This document shows, piece after piece, positions 1-8,008 of a stretch of 64,000 nt of DNA (positions within the stretch are counted from its first letter, which is position 1; every line of letters starts with the position of its first letter). The stretch is from contig NZ_JACCBA010000001.1 in assembly GCF_013409365.1 (NCBI RefSeq), positions 7,564,001 to 7,628,000 on the forward strand, read 5' to 3'. A model generated the notes under the pieces. It was not told the origin of the DNA, made no database searches, and was given only the letters and a program-made list of their open reading frames with translations. Origin of the DNA: Actinomadura luteofluorescens. Lineage in GTDB: Bacteria > Actinomycetota > Actinomycetes > Streptosporangiales > Streptosporangiaceae. Position numbers and translations under genes: made by a program.

Positions 1-558
1 GACGCGGTCGGCCGCGCGCTCGGCGGCGTGCTGTTCGTGGACGAGGCGTACACGCTGGCGTCCGGCGGCGGCGGCGACCGGCGCGACTTCGGCCACGAGG
101 CGATCGCCGAGCTGCTGCGGCTGATGGAGGAGCACCGCGGCGACCTGGTGGTCATCGTCGCGGGCTACGACGCCGAGATGGAGCGCTTCCTGGACGCCAA
201 CCCGGGGCTGAAGTCGCGGTTCCCGAAGCGGCTGCGGTTCCCCGACTACTCCGACGACGAGCTCGTCACGATCTTCGAGTTCATGGCGGCGGAGGACGGG
301 TTCGCGCTCGCCCCCGGCATCCTGGACGGGCTGCGCCGCCTCGTCGCGGCCCAGCCGCGCGGCTCCTCGTTCGGCAACGCCCGTCTCGTCCGCAACCTGC
401 TGGAGGCGGCGATCTCCCGGCAGGCGCAGCGCATCACCGCCAAGGAGGACGCGGCGGCGGGCGAGATCGACCCGGCCGAGGTCGCGCTGCTGCGCCCCGA
501 GGACCTGCCCGAGGCCCCGCCCCGCGAGGAGCAGGGAGGCTACGGCCTCTACATCTGA
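1..558 (+). CDS. CbxX/CfxQ-type AAA+ ATPase, C-terminal part
   Basis: This is the last 185 residues of an AAA+ ATPase; the frame is open from base 1, so the N-terminus and Walker A lie before the window. Visible in order are the Walker B segment (VLFVDEAY, fragment residues 10-17), a sensor-1 region (VIVAGY, 51-56), an arginine-finger segment (NPGLKSRF, 67-74) and a sensor-2-like stretch (FGNARLVRN, 124-132). This order is typical of the CbxX/CfxQ family, which includes the RuBisCO activase CbbX and the type VII secretion ATPase EccA. No rubisco or ESX genes follow, so the partner is unknown. In actinomycetes these proteins often stand alone with an N-terminal repeat region, which cannot be checked here. 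Confidence 0.85.
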   Translation, partial: DAVGRALGGVLFVDEAYTLASGGGGDRRDFGHEAIAELLRLMEEHRGDLVVIVAGYDAEMERFLDANPGLKSRFPKRLRFPDYSDDELVTIFEFMAAEDGFALAPGILDGLRRLVAAQPRGSSFGNARLVRNLLEAAISRQAQRITAKEDAAAGEIDPAEVALLRPEDLPEAPPREEQGGYGLYI

Positions 559-808
559 CCGGGCCCTCCCGATCACCTCGCCGCGCTCCGGCAGGTGGAC
601 GCGGCCGGCGTCCTCCGCGCGTACGACCAGCCCGGGGCGGTATGCGCCGTAAGAGGGACGATGTCCGCTTCGTTTCTCCCAGAGCGCGGTGATTTGTTGG
701 TGTGGACAATCATGCGCCGGACGGACGCGCGGCACGCCCGGGTTGTCTAAGGTCTACGGCATGGTTGACGGCTGGCCGCAGGGCCGGACACGCAAGGAGG
801 GCGACCGC

Positions 809-1924
809 GTGGGGCGAAGCAGGGAGAACTCCGCACGCGCGGAGCACCATCAGGCCGCCTACGGGCGGGACACTTACGACGACCCGTACGACGACCCGTA
901 CGCCGGCGACCAGCTCGCCGGGGGACGGGCCGACCAGGGCGGCCCCCGCGGCGGGGCGCCCTACCGCCGGCGGCGCCGGCGGCGCTGGCCGCGGGTGTTC
1001 GGCGCCCTCGTCGCCGTGCTCCTGGTGGTCGTCGTCGGCGGCTACTTCTACCTGGACTCCCGGCTGAAGCGCGAGTCGGTCCTCGTGGACTACGCCGGCC
1101 GGGTCGCCGACACACCGGGGACGAACTGGCTGGTCGTCGGGTCCGACAGCCGCGAGGGCCTCTCGAAGGACGACCAGAAGCGCCTCGCGACCGGGTTCGC
1201 CTCCGGGCGCCGCACCGACTCGATGATGCTGCTGCACTACGGCGCCGGCGGGACGTCCCTCATCAGCCTGCCGCGCGACTCCTACCTCCCGATCCCCGGG
1301 CACGGCTCGAACAAGCTGAACGCGGCCTTCGCCTTCGGCGGGCCCAAGCTGCTCGTGCAGACCGTGGAGAAGGCCACCGGGCTCCACATCGACCACTACG
1401 CCGAGATCGGCTTCGGCGGCTTCGTGGGCGTGGTGGACGCGGTCGGCGGCGTCGACATCTGCGTCAAGGAGAACATCAAGGACCGCAAGGCGGGGCTGAA
1501 CCTCAAGGCCGGATGCCAGACGCTGGACGGCGGCCAGGCGCTCGGCTACGTCCGGACCCGCGCCTTCGCCCGCGCCGACCTCGAACGCGTGGAGCACCAG
1601 CGGCAGTTCTTCGGCGCGCTGATGAGGAAGGCCACGAGCCCGGGCACGATGCTCAACCCGTTCCGCGGCGTCCCGCTGGCCATGAACGCCACCAGCAACT
1701 TCCTGGTGGACGACGGCGACCACCTCTACGACCTGGTCCGCATGATGTGGGCGATGAAGGGCGTCAGCGGCGGGAACGGCGTCACGACCACCGTCCCGAT
1801 CGGGGGCTCCGGGAGCTCCGCCTCCGCCGGGTCCTACATCACCTGGGACAGGTCCAAGGCGTCCACGCTCTTCGGAGCGCTGAAGCAGGACCAGGAGATC
1901 CCGTCGAACGTCATCACGAAGTGA
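809..1924 (+). CDS. LytR-CpsA-Psr (LCP) family cell-wall glycopolymer ligase
   Basis: Predicted 371-residue membrane-anchored LCP protein. LCP enzymes move lipid-linked glycopolymers such as teichoic acids or arabinogalactan onto peptidoglycan outside the cell. The N-terminus is cytoplasmic and charged, with a repeated Tyr-Asp-Asp-Pro stretch and an Arg-rich patch, then one membrane helix (about residues 63-82). The LCP core follows: LVVGSDSR (108-115), RTDSMM (135-140), SLPRDSY (153-159), and the late YVRTR segment with the arginines that bind the lipid diphosphate. The GTG at 809 is chosen because AAGGAGG lies 8 bases upstream (794-800). In-frame starts at 689 and 761 lack such a site. It appears monocistronic. 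Confidence 0.9.
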   Translation: MGRSRENSARAEHHQAAYGRDTYDDPYDDPYAGDQLAGGRADQGGPRGGAPYRRRRRRRWPRVFGALVAVLLVVVVGGYFYLDSRLKRESVLVDYAGRVADTPGTNWLVVGSDSREGLSKDDQKRLATGFASGRRTDSMMLLHYGAGGTSLISLPRDSYLPIPGHGSNKLNAAFAFGGPKLLVQTVEKATGLHIDHYAEIGFGGFVGVVDAVGGVDICVKENIKDRKAGLNLKAGCQTLDGGQALGYVRTRAFARADLERVEHQRQFFGALMRKATSPGTMLNPFRGVPLAMNATSNFLVDDGDHLYDLVRMMWAMKGVSGGNGVTTTVPIGGSGSSASAGSYITWDRSKASTLFGALKQDQEIPSNVITK

Positions 1925-1988
1925 CGGACCGGCCCGTCGCCTCGCCCGGCGCGAGGTGGCGGGCCGGACGCTCGAATAGAGTCGGGCC

Positions 1989-2282
1989 ATGGCCGAACAG
2001 ACGCCGGACGGCGGGAATCTGGACGAGCTGACGTCCAAGGAGCTGTACGAGCGGGCGATGGGCCTCGCCAAGGAGCGGCGCGACGTCGGCTTCCTGTGGG
2101 ACCTGCTGCGCGCGATCCCGGCGGCCGCGGCGGCCACCGGGGAGGTCGACCGCGCCGAGTTCGACCTCTTCCACGGCCTGTCGCTGCTGGAGGAGTTCAC
2201 GCACGCGGGGGAGGGCGAGATGGCCGATGCCCTCCGGCCCTTCTACATCGACTACCTCCACCGGCACGCCAAGGGGACCTGA
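1989..2282 (+). CDS. small acidic protein of unknown function
   Basis: A 97-residue soluble, acidic, mostly helical protein, 64 bases after the LCP gene and on the same strand. It has no signal peptide, membrane segment, metal-binding Cys/His cluster or recognisable domain. The sequence starts with a polar segment and continues with two or three amphipathic helices rich in Leu, Glu and Ala, with Trp at about position 37. Codon use is strongly third-position G/C, as in neighbouring genes, which supports it being real. Similar short proteins occur in actinomycetes as conserved hypotheticals. No function is assigned. Confidence 0.65.
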   Translation: MAEQTPDGGNLDELTSKELYERAMGLAKERRDVGFLWDLLRAIPAAAAATGEVDRAEFDLFHGLSLLEEFTHAGEGEMADALRPFYIDYLHRHAKGT

Positions 2283-2327
2283 CCCGCTCTTTGTCCCCTC
2301 TTGATCTCTCTTCGGCCACCCTGGGGA

Positions 2328-2346
2328 ATCACTGAGAGTAAGTGAT
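2328..2346 (+). promoter_or_regulatory. inverted repeat upstream of the first small hydrophobic peptide
   Basis: ATCACT (2328-2333) and AGTGAT (2341-2346) form a perfect 6-bp inverted repeat around a 7-base spacer, 21 bases before the GTG of the peptide gene at 2368. It could be an operator or part of the 5' leader hairpin. The second peptide gene has a similarly placed repeat, CACAAT (2642-2647) and ATTGTG (2660-2665), of different sequence, so shared control by one protein is not supported. Confidence 0.3.
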
Positions 2347-2367
2347 CGACCGCAGAGGGTGGTTGAA

Positions 2368-2526
2368 GTGAACAAGAAGCACATGAAGATCGCCGCCATC
2401 GCCTTCACGGCGTGGTACGTCATCAGCAGGCCCGAGGGGGCGGCGCATCTCGTCAACGGCGCCCTGAGCGGCCTCGGCAACGCCGCCGAGTCGTTGTCGC
2501 AGTTCATGAGCGCCATCCCGAACTGA
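2368..2526 (+). CDS. small hydrophobic peptide, copy 1 of a tandem pair
   Basis: A 52-residue peptide starting with GTG (Met-Asn-Lys-Lys-His), with a purine-rich AGAGGGTGG upstream. The basic N-terminus leads into a short hydrophobic helix (about residues 7-19), then an Arg-Pro-Glu turn and a second amphipathic helix rich in Ala, Gly, Leu and Ser. The next gene encodes a clear paralog with the same plan: basic start, hydrophobic helix containing IAF, a Pro break, then the V/LVN..A.S.LG(D/N)A..SLS pattern. The first helix is short for a full membrane span, so surface or peripheral membrane association is as likely as insertion. It is closed by its own hairpin terminator. Function unknown; a structural, stress or toxin-like peptide is possible. 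Confidence 0.65.
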   Translation: MNKKHMKIAAIAFTAWYVISRPEGAAHLVNGALSGLGNAAESLSQFMSAIPN

Positions 2527-2542
2527 CCGACGGGTCGCCCGG

Positions 2543-2565
2543 CCCCGTACCGCGCCGGTACGGGG
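2543..2565 (+). terminator. hairpin after small peptide 1
   Basis: A 10-bp perfect stem (CCCCGTACCG at 2543-2552 with its complement at 2556-2565) and a 3-base loop, followed by a pyrimidine-rich CTTCTCTTC. It lies 17 bases after the stop of the first peptide gene. Confidence 0.75.
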
Positions 2566-2696
2566 CTTCTCTTCGCGACGCCACCATGAAGTTGCCCGAA
2601 CGTCACAGTAAAATCGCGCTTTGCGGGCAGACGCGGCTGGGCACAATGGGATCGGGTCGATTGTGTCGCGCGCTACGAACAGGGATGGCGTTACGG

Positions 2697-2852
2697 ATGA
2701 AGAAGAACCTCCGCTATGTGGCGATCGCCTTCGTCATCTTCTACTTGCTGAGCTCACCGACGGATGCGGCAGATGTGGTCAACAACGCCTTCAGCAAGCT
2801 GGGTGACGCGGGCAACTCGCTCTCAGCCTTCGTGAACCAATTGGGTAAGTAA
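2697..2852 (+). CDS. small hydrophobic peptide, copy 2 of a tandem pair
   Basis: A 51-residue paralog of the peptide encoded at 2368-2526. It starts Met-Lys-Lys-Asn, has a hydrophobic helix (about residues 7-19), a Ser-Ser-Pro-Thr break, then an amphipathic helix ending in Leu-Gly-Lys. ATG 2697 is preferred because AGGGATGG sits about 8 bases upstream; an ATG at 2685 in the same frame lacks room for a ribosome-binding site. The gene has its own leader, with a TAAAAT that could be a -10 box at 2609-2614, and its own terminator, so the two copies look independently transcribed. No function is known to me. Confidence 0.65.
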   Translation: MKKNLRYVAIAFVIFYLLSSPTDAADVVNNAFSKLGDAGNSLSAFVNQLGK

Positions 2853-2877
2853 CGCGCGCGCTGGGCGCGTGAGGGCG

Positions 2878-2906
2878 GCCGGCGGCGGGAGACCCCCGCC
2901 ACCGGC
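2878..2906 (+). terminator. hairpin after small peptide 2
   Basis: A GC-rich stem, GCCGGCGGCGGG (2878-2889) against CCCGCCACCGGC (2895-2906), with one bulge and a short loop, 26 bases after the stop codon. There is no U-tract, as is common for actinomycete terminators. Confidence 0.5.
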
Positions 2907-2962
2907 GGCGTCAGCGGCGAGGACGGGGCCGAACCGCGGAGCGATCTCCTAGGATCGGCCGC

Positions 2963-3451
2963 ATGTCTGTCTTCGACGTAGAGATCGAGGGCCTGCGCGG
3001 CGGGCCCGCGGACCTCGCACAGTACCGGGGCAAGGCCGTTCTGGTCGTCAATGTCGCGTCCAGGTGCGGCCTCACTCCGCAGTACTCCGGCCTGGAGCGG
3101 CTGCAGGAGACGTACGCCGGACGGGGCTTCACCGTCCTCGGCGTCCCCTGCAACCAGTTCATGGGGCAGGAGCCCGGCAGCTCCGAGGAGATCGCCGAGT
3201 TCTGCTCGGCGACCTACGGGGTCACGTTCCCGATGACCGAGAAGGTCGAGGTCAACGGGGACGGCCGGCATCCGCTGTACCGGGAGCTCGTCGGCGTCCC
3301 CGACGCCGAGGGCCACACCGGCGACATCCGGTGGAACTTCGAGAAGTTCCTGATCGCCCCGGACGGCGCCGTCGCGGCCCGCTTCGCGCCCCAGACCGAG
3401 CCGGAGTCCGCCGAGGTCGTCACCGCCATCGAGAAGAGCCTGCCCGCCTGA
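2963..3451 (+). CDS. glutathione peroxidase family thiol peroxidase
   Basis: A 162-residue cytoplasmic peroxidase of the GPx family, the usual length. It reduces H2O2 and organic hydroperoxides. The peroxidatic cysteine is Cys35 in NVASRCGLTPQY; the catalytic tetrad is completed by Gln65 (VPCNQF) and Trp124 (IRWNFEKF). A Cys is present rather than selenocysteine. Actinomycetes lack glutathione, so by family knowledge the electron donor is probably thioredoxin; Cys81 is in the region where thioredoxin-dependent GPx proteins carry a resolving Cys. The gene is monocistronic, flanked by hairpins on both sides. Confidence 0.93.
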   Translation: MSVFDVEIEGLRGGPADLAQYRGKAVLVVNVASRCGLTPQYSGLERLQETYAGRGFTVLGVPCNQFMGQEPGSSEEIAEFCSATYGVTFPMTEKVEVNGDGRHPLYRELVGVPDAEGHTGDIRWNFEKFLIAPDGAVAARFAPQTEPESAEVVTAIEKSLPA

Positions 3452-3460
3452 CCGAGGACA

Positions 3461-3518
3461 CGCCCTCCACGCGGAGAGCACGCCCTCCGGGAGGGGGACG
3501 GTCTCCGCGTGGGGGGCG
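3461..3518 (+). terminator. long nested hairpin after glutathione peroxidase
   Basis: An outer 17-bp arm pair (3461-3477 with 3502-3518, nearly perfect) encloses an inner CCCTCC/GGAGGG hairpin. It starts 10 bases after the stop and is followed by CGTTTCGTCC. The strength and position fit a terminator. Confidence 0.8.
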
Positions 3519-3621
3519 CGTTTCGTCCGGGGTGTGAATCGCGCCACATCGTGGGGACATTGCCTCGTATTCGAGGGCCCGTCTAACTTGTGGAACTCGC
3601 GATATGACGTGGAGGTGCCCC

Positions 3622-4536
3622 ATGGGCGGATGGACGGCCGGCGACATCCCCGATCTGCACGGGCGGCGGGCGATCGTCACCGGGGCCAACAGCGGCATCG
3701 GCTACCACACCGCGCTCCAGCTCGCCCGGCACGGCGCGTCCGTCGTGCTGGCCTGCCGCAGCGCCGAACGCGGCGGCGCCGCCCTGGAGCGGATGAGGAC
3801 GGCCGCGCCGGGGGCCGACCTCGTCCTGGACTCCCTGGACCTCGCCGACCTGGCGTCCGTGCGGGAGTTCGCGGCCCGGCACGGCGAGGCGCCTCTCGAC
3901 ATCCTGGTCAACAACGCCGGGGTCATGGCGATCCCGCGCCGCGCGACCGCCGACGGCTTCGAGATGCAGTTCGGCACCAACCACCTCGGCCACTTCGCGC
4001 TCACCGGCCTCCTGCTGCCCGCGCTGCGCGCCGCCCCGTCCGCCCGCGTCGTCACCGTCACCTCGGGCTTCGCCTGGACGGGACGTATCGACTTCGACGA
4101 CCTGCAGGGCGAGCGCCGGTACCGCAAGTGGACCGCCTACAGCCAGGCCAAGCTCGCGAACCTGGTCTTCGCCAAGGAACTGGACCGGCGCGTCGCCGAG
4201 GTGACCAGCGTCGCCGCCCACCCCGGCTACGCCGCGACCAACCTGCAGCAGACAGGGCCGCGCATGCAGGGCAACACGCTCATGGAGAAGGCGACGGGGC
4301 TGGGCAACGCGCTGGTGGCGCAGTCCGCCGCCGCGGGCGCGCTCCCGTCCCTGTACGCCGCGACGGCGCCGGACGTGTCGGGCGGCGCCTGCTACGGCCC
4401 CCGCCTGTTCCAGTACCGGGGCGCCCCGGCCAAGGTCCCCACGCCCCGGCACGCCGACCGTGCCGGGCTGGGGGAGCGCCTCTGGGAGGTGTCCGAGGCC
4501 CTCACCGGCGTCACGTACGCCGGGGCCAAGGCCTAA
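3622..4536 (+). CDS. short-chain dehydrogenase/reductase (retinol-dehydrogenase-like)
   Basis: A 304-residue NAD(P)-dependent classical-type SDR of the longer form resembling retinol dehydrogenases and protochlorophyllide reductases. The cofactor motif TGANSGIG is near residue 22, NNAG is near 100, and the catalytic YSQAK has Tyr and Lys in the expected spacing; a Ser precedes it in VTVTSGF. ATG 3622 is chosen over ATG 3604 because GTGGAGGTG lies 5-6 bases before it. The substrate cannot be read from the sequence. Neighbours are unrelated, so it is probably transcribed alone. Confidence 0.9.
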   Translation: MGGWTAGDIPDLHGRRAIVTGANSGIGYHTALQLARHGASVVLACRSAERGGAALERMRTAAPGADLVLDSLDLADLASVREFAARHGEAPLDILVNNAGVMAIPRRATADGFEMQFGTNHLGHFALTGLLLPALRAAPSARVVTVTSGFAWTGRIDFDDLQGERRYRKWTAYSQAKLANLVFAKELDRRVAEVTSVAAHPGYAATNLQQTGPRMQGNTLMEKATGLGNALVAQSAAAGALPSLYAATAPDVSGGACYGPRLFQYRGAPAKVPTPRHADRAGLGERLWEVSEALTGVTYAGAKA

Positions 4537-4745
4537 CGCTGTGTTTCAAAGTCCCGGCCCACTTCGCTCGCCTGGCGGCTCGCTACACGACCTGGCCTGG
4601 GCGAACGCGGCATCGCTTCGCGATCTGCCCGGCTCCGCTCGCCTCCGGCTTCGCTCCACCGGCCAGGTCACGCGTTCGCGCGCTTGACCGGAGCCACTTC
4701 GAGACAGGCCCTAGCGCGGCTTGCAGAGGCGCGTGGTCCGGTGGG
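4537..4745. repeat. GC-rich palindromic intergenic element between convergent genes
   Basis: This 209-base gap is filled with short complementary segments: CCTGGCC (4591-4597) with GGCCAGG (4661-4667), and GCGAACGCG (4601-4609) with CGCGTTCGC (4671-4679). The two pairings cross, so they exclude each other. Repeated GCTTCGC/GCTCCGCTCGCC words fill the middle. An 18-base stretch at 4567-4584 (CTCGCCTGGCGGCTCGCT) is identical to 59880-59897 in the tandem array at the other end of the window, suggesting a dispersed repeat family. It may also terminate transcription between the two convergent genes. No gene is seen. Confidence 0.55.
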
Positions 4746-5288
4746 TCACGGCCCCCGGTCGATGTCCCAGTCGAGGGTGGCGGGGACGGAGCCTTCGAGG
4801 GTGAGGAGCCAGCGCTTGACCTCGACGCCGGAGCCGCCGCTGTAGCCGCCGAGGCCGTTCGAGGCGACGACGCGGTGGCAGGGGACGATCAGAGGGATCG
4901 GGTTGCTGCCCATGACCTGGCCGATGACCTGGGCGTGCACGCCGGTGCCGCTGCGGTCTCCCAGGTCGCCGTAGGTGAGGACCTGCCCGTAGGGGACGGT
5001 CTCGTACAGCGTCGTGAGCACCTGCCGCTGCACGTCGGACGTGAGCCGCCAGTCGATGGGCAGCTCGAAGTGCTTCAGGTCGCCGGCGAAGTAGTCCCGG
5101 AGGGCCGCCAGCGCGGGGGCCAGGCGGTCGGGGGCGTCCACGACGGGCAGCCCGGTCGCCTTGGCGGTGCGGGCACGCGCGGCGGGGGTGTCGCGGAAGT
5201 GCAGCGAGACGACCCCCGTCCCGGTCTCGCCGACGAGCAGGCGGCCGAGCACGGTCTCGACCGTGCCGAACGCGAGGGTCTCGGTCAT
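4746..5288 (-). CDS. ogt: methylated-DNA--protein-cysteine S-methyltransferase
   Basis: A 180-residue suicide DNA-repair protein that transfers the alkyl group of O6-alkylguanine to its own cysteine. The acceptor is Cys137 in the invariant IVPCHRVV; the preceding NPIPLIVP and following GGYSGG segments, and the earlier recognition-helix region (YGQVLTYGDLG), are also conserved. The N-terminal domain is the usual variable one. The start at 5288 has AAGGAG about 8 bases upstream. It stands alone on the minus strand, downstream of but separate from the DUF6493 gene. It lacks the AraC-like domain of Ada, so it is a plain Ogt/MGMT form. Confidence 0.95.
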   Translation of the reverse strand: MTETLAFGTVETVLGRLLVGETGTGVVSLHFRDTPAARARTAKATGLPVVDAPDRLAPALAALRDYFAGDLKHFELPIDWRLTSDVQRQVLTTLYETVPYGQVLTYGDLGDRSGTGVHAQVIGQVMGSNPIPLIVPCHRVVASNGLGGYSGGSGVEVKRWLLTLEGSVPATLDWDIDRGP

Positions 5289-5362
5289 CGTCCAGCGCTC
5301 CTTCCCACCGGTTTCAGCGTTCCACATCGAACCGGTACTTCCGTCAACACCGGTGCGGGCCC

Positions 5363-8008
5363 TCACGTTGCGAGCGTGCGGTGCAGGCGGGCGGACTCCT
5401 TCACGAGCCGGCTGGAACCGCCGCGGGCCGCCACTTCCTGGACGCTCGCGATGGCGCCCCTGGCGCCGGTCGTGTCCGCCAGGCGGGTCGCCAGGGCGAT
5501 GAGGTCGGGAACCCCGGTCGCGGCGCGCTCGCCCGGGCCGGGGAGCGCGTGCGGGAGCGCCGCGGCGAGGATCGCCCAGACCCCGGCGTGCCCGCCGCCG
5601 TCGGCGGCCGCCGTGAGGGCCTTCACGGCGCGGGGGAGGGTGAGGCGCTTCAGGGCGGCGAGCCGGCCGAGCGCCGTCCCCGTCGCGGCCGCCGGCAGGT
5701 CGCCCCGGGCGCTGAGGACGAGCAGCGCCTCGACGGCGTCCGCGCGCTCGTTCTGGTTGCGGTGGGCGAGCGCGCAGGCGAGCAGCGTGCCCGTGGCCGC
5801 GCCGGTGGGCCCGTCGGCCTCGGCCAGGTCGAGCATGATGGCGCCCTGGTCCAGGTCCTCCTCGCTCGCGCCCGCCAGGTCGGGGACGAGATGCGCGGCG
5901 GTCACCTCGCGGTGGGACGGCAGGACCGACGGCCAGAAGCCCTGGGCCGCCCTGATGCCCGCCGTCCCGAAGTCCGTCCAGCCGTCTTCGGGGAAGGCGC
6001 ACAGGTGGGCGATGTCGGAGTCGCCCGGGACGTCCACCGTGGACAGGATCCGGGTCGGCAGCCGCACCGTCCGGCCGCGGACGCTCGCGAGGGGCTTGTC
6101 GAGGACCGTGCACTCGACGGCGGGGTCGGCGAGCCCGCCGTCCGCCAACCACGCCGCGAGGGTCCTGCCGGCCTTGGACTCAAGCCGGCTCGCGCGGGCC
6201 GCGGCGGCCGGGTCGATCTCGCGGGGCAGGCGCAGCATCGCCTGCGTGAGGTCGGCCCGCCCCGGCCCGGCGCCCGCCGCCTCGATCCGTTCGAGCCGCT
6301 CGACCAGGACGCCGGGGTCGACGTGGCCGCTGCCCTCGGTCGGGGTCGCGAGGAGGACGGGCGCCTTCCCGACCGCGGACGCGATCTCGTGCCTGCGCAG
6401 GGTGAGGAAGCGCTCCATCTGCGGGTGGAACACCGTCCCCGCCTTGCGGGACCGCCCCTTCAGAAGGGAGGCCAGTGCTTCGGCGAGGCCATGCGACTTC
6501 GCGGGGCGCAGGAGGCTCTGCACAGGGAACGCGATCCAGCTCGCCTGGACATAGGCGCGCCAGTAGGAGTGTTTGTCGGCGTCCGTGATCCAGGACGCGA
6601 GGTCGTCGGCGGGTTTCCGGAGGGCCGCGCGGGTCGCCTCCAGGTCGCGGTAGGCGAACTCGACGAGCGCGGCGAGGAAGCGTTCGGACGTGCGCCACTC
6701 CTCGTCGGCGCGGAGCAGGACCGCGAACTCCTCGGCCAGTTCGCCGAGGGAGCCGATCGGCGCGGGCGCTTCGCGCGGGGTGAAGGGGGGCGGGCCCGGG
6801 GAGGGCTCGGGACCGGCGGCCGTCTCGACGGCGCCGAACGCCGCCGCGACGGGCTCGCGCAGGACGGCCGGCAGGTCGGCGGCGGCGGCGCGCACCTCCT
6901 CGCGGACGGCCTCGCTCGCGCGGTCCGCATGCCTGGTCGCGACCGTGACGGCGCGTTCGCGCAGGTCGAGCGCGTCGGAGCCGAAGACGGCCGTGGCGGC
7001 GCGCAGCGTGGCGTCGACCCGGTCGCGCTTGCGGGCCGTGCGGTCGAGCCAGGTCAGCGCGGCCTGGACGAGCTTCTTCTCGGGACGGAACAGCAGCGCG
7101 TCCGCGGCCTCGCCGAACAGTGCGGCGTCGAGCGCGCCCCGGTCGTCGGCGCGGCGGATCTCGCGCAGGGCCAGGCCGGCGACGGTCGAGGGCGCGGCGG
7201 GGAGCAGGCGGACGTAGTCGCGCACGCGGGTGGCCGTCTCGTCCACGGTGGGCTCCAGCGCGTCGTGCAGCGCGATGAACCAGCGGAGGTCGCGCACGGT
7301 GCCGCCGCGCAGGAAGCGGCGGACGCAGCCGTCGAGCAGAAGCGCGCGGTCGAGCCGCCCGGTCGCGGCCATGCCGGAGAGGGCGCCGGCCCAGGTGCCC
7401 TTGCGGGCGCTTCTCCACTGGGGGCTCGCCTCGTCCTCGGCGAGGGCGCCGCCCACCGCGTTCACCTCGAACAGCTTCGGGACGAGCGCGTCCAGGAACG
7501 GGTCGTCGGCGCCGGGGAAGTCGCGCTCGGTCACCCAGCCCACCACGAAACCGTCCGAATCCGGGACCGTCCCCGCCGACTCGGCCAGCGTCGCCGCCAT
7601 GTGCCACAGCATCGACTCGCCGTCGGAGACGCGGATCCGGTCGGCGACGCGGTGGGCGACTTCGGCGCGCCATTCGTCGGGGCGCGCGGACGTGACCGCG
7701 CGCAGCGCCGCGGACACCCGAAGGAAGGCGTCAGGCGCCCACCACAGGCGCAGGTCGCGACGGCACAGCCACGCGGCCGCGGCCGCCGGCCCGCCGAGCG
7801 TGCCGGCCCCGGCGACCAGCAGCGGCTCCACCGTCCCAAGGATCAGCTCGCCGTAGGGCGACGCGGCGCGCATCGCCTTCAGGCGGTCGGGCAGGTCCTT
7901 CGCGACGGCGCGGCGGGCGTCGTCGTCGAGCTCGCCGACCAACCGCGCCGCCAGCTCCGCGTCGCCGGCGTCGAGCGCCTTCTGGAGGTCGTCCTCGCGG
8001 GCCCTCAT
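5363..8008 (-). CDS. large DUF6493-like protein, partner of a SWIM-finger protein
   Basis: An 881-residue protein rich in Ala, Leu, Arg and Asp, apparently built largely of helical repeats (HEAT/ARM-like appearance). It has no signal peptide, membrane span or nucleotide-binding motif. The N-terminal ~100 residues are charged helices; the C-terminal half has a segment rich in Trp, Phe and Pro before a final helical block. I recognise the combination with an upstream SWIM zinc-finger gene as a conserved actinomycete pair; the label DUF6493 comes from memory of that pairing and is not proven here. Its ATG overlaps the stop of the SWIM gene (ATGA at 8005-8008), so the two are translationally coupled and probably work as one complex. 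The biochemical role is unknown. Confidence 0.8.
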   Translation of the reverse strand: MRAREDDLQKALDAGDAELAARLVGELDDDARRAVAKDLPDRLKAMRAASPYGELILGTVEPLLVAGAGTLGGPAAAAAWLCRRDLRLWWAPDAFLRVSAALRAVTSARPDEWRAEVAHRVADRIRVSDGESMLWHMAATLAESAGTVPDSDGFVVGWVTERDFPGADDPFLDALVPKLFEVNAVGGALAEDEASPQWRSARKGTWAGALSGMAATGRLDRALLLDGCVRRFLRGGTVRDLRWFIALHDALEPTVDETATRVRDYVRLLPAAPSTVAGLALREIRRADDRGALDAALFGEAADALLFRPEKKLVQAALTWLDRTARKRDRVDATLRAATAVFGSDALDLRERAVTVATRHADRASEAVREEVRAAAADLPAVLREPVAAAFGAVETAAGPEPSPGPPPFTPREAPAPIGSLGELAEEFAVLLRADEEWRTSERFLAALVEFAYRDLEATRAALRKPADDLASWITDADKHSYWRAYVQASWIAFPVQSLLRPAKSHGLAEALASLLKGRSRKAGTVFHPQMERFLTLRRHEIASAVGKAPVLLATPTEGSGHVDPGVLVERLERIEAAGAGPGRADLTQAMLRLPREIDPAAAARASRLESKAGRTLAAWLADGGLADPAVECTVLDKPLASVRGRTVRLPTRILSTVDVPGDSDIAHLCAFPEDGWTDFGTAGIRAAQGFWPSVLPSHREVTAAHLVPDLAGASEEDLDQGAIMLDLAEADGPTGAATGTLLACALAHRNQNERADAVEALLVLSARGDLPAAATGTALGRLAALKRLTLPRAVKALTAAADGGGHAGVWAILAAALPHALPGPGERAATGVPDLIALATRLADTTGARGAIASVQEVAARGGSSRLVKESARLHRTLAT

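Noticed and set aside
689..808. Longer N-terminus for the LCP protein
   Set aside because: AAGGAGG at 794-800 points to GTG 809; upstream starts lack a ribosome-binding site and add a non-conserved tail.
3534..6554. A plus-strand open frame of about 1000 codons
   Set aside because: It crosses the SDR gene, the repeat patch, ogt and the DUF6493 gene in other frames, is Arg/Pro/Gly-rich, and has no domain. It is a by-product of high GC.
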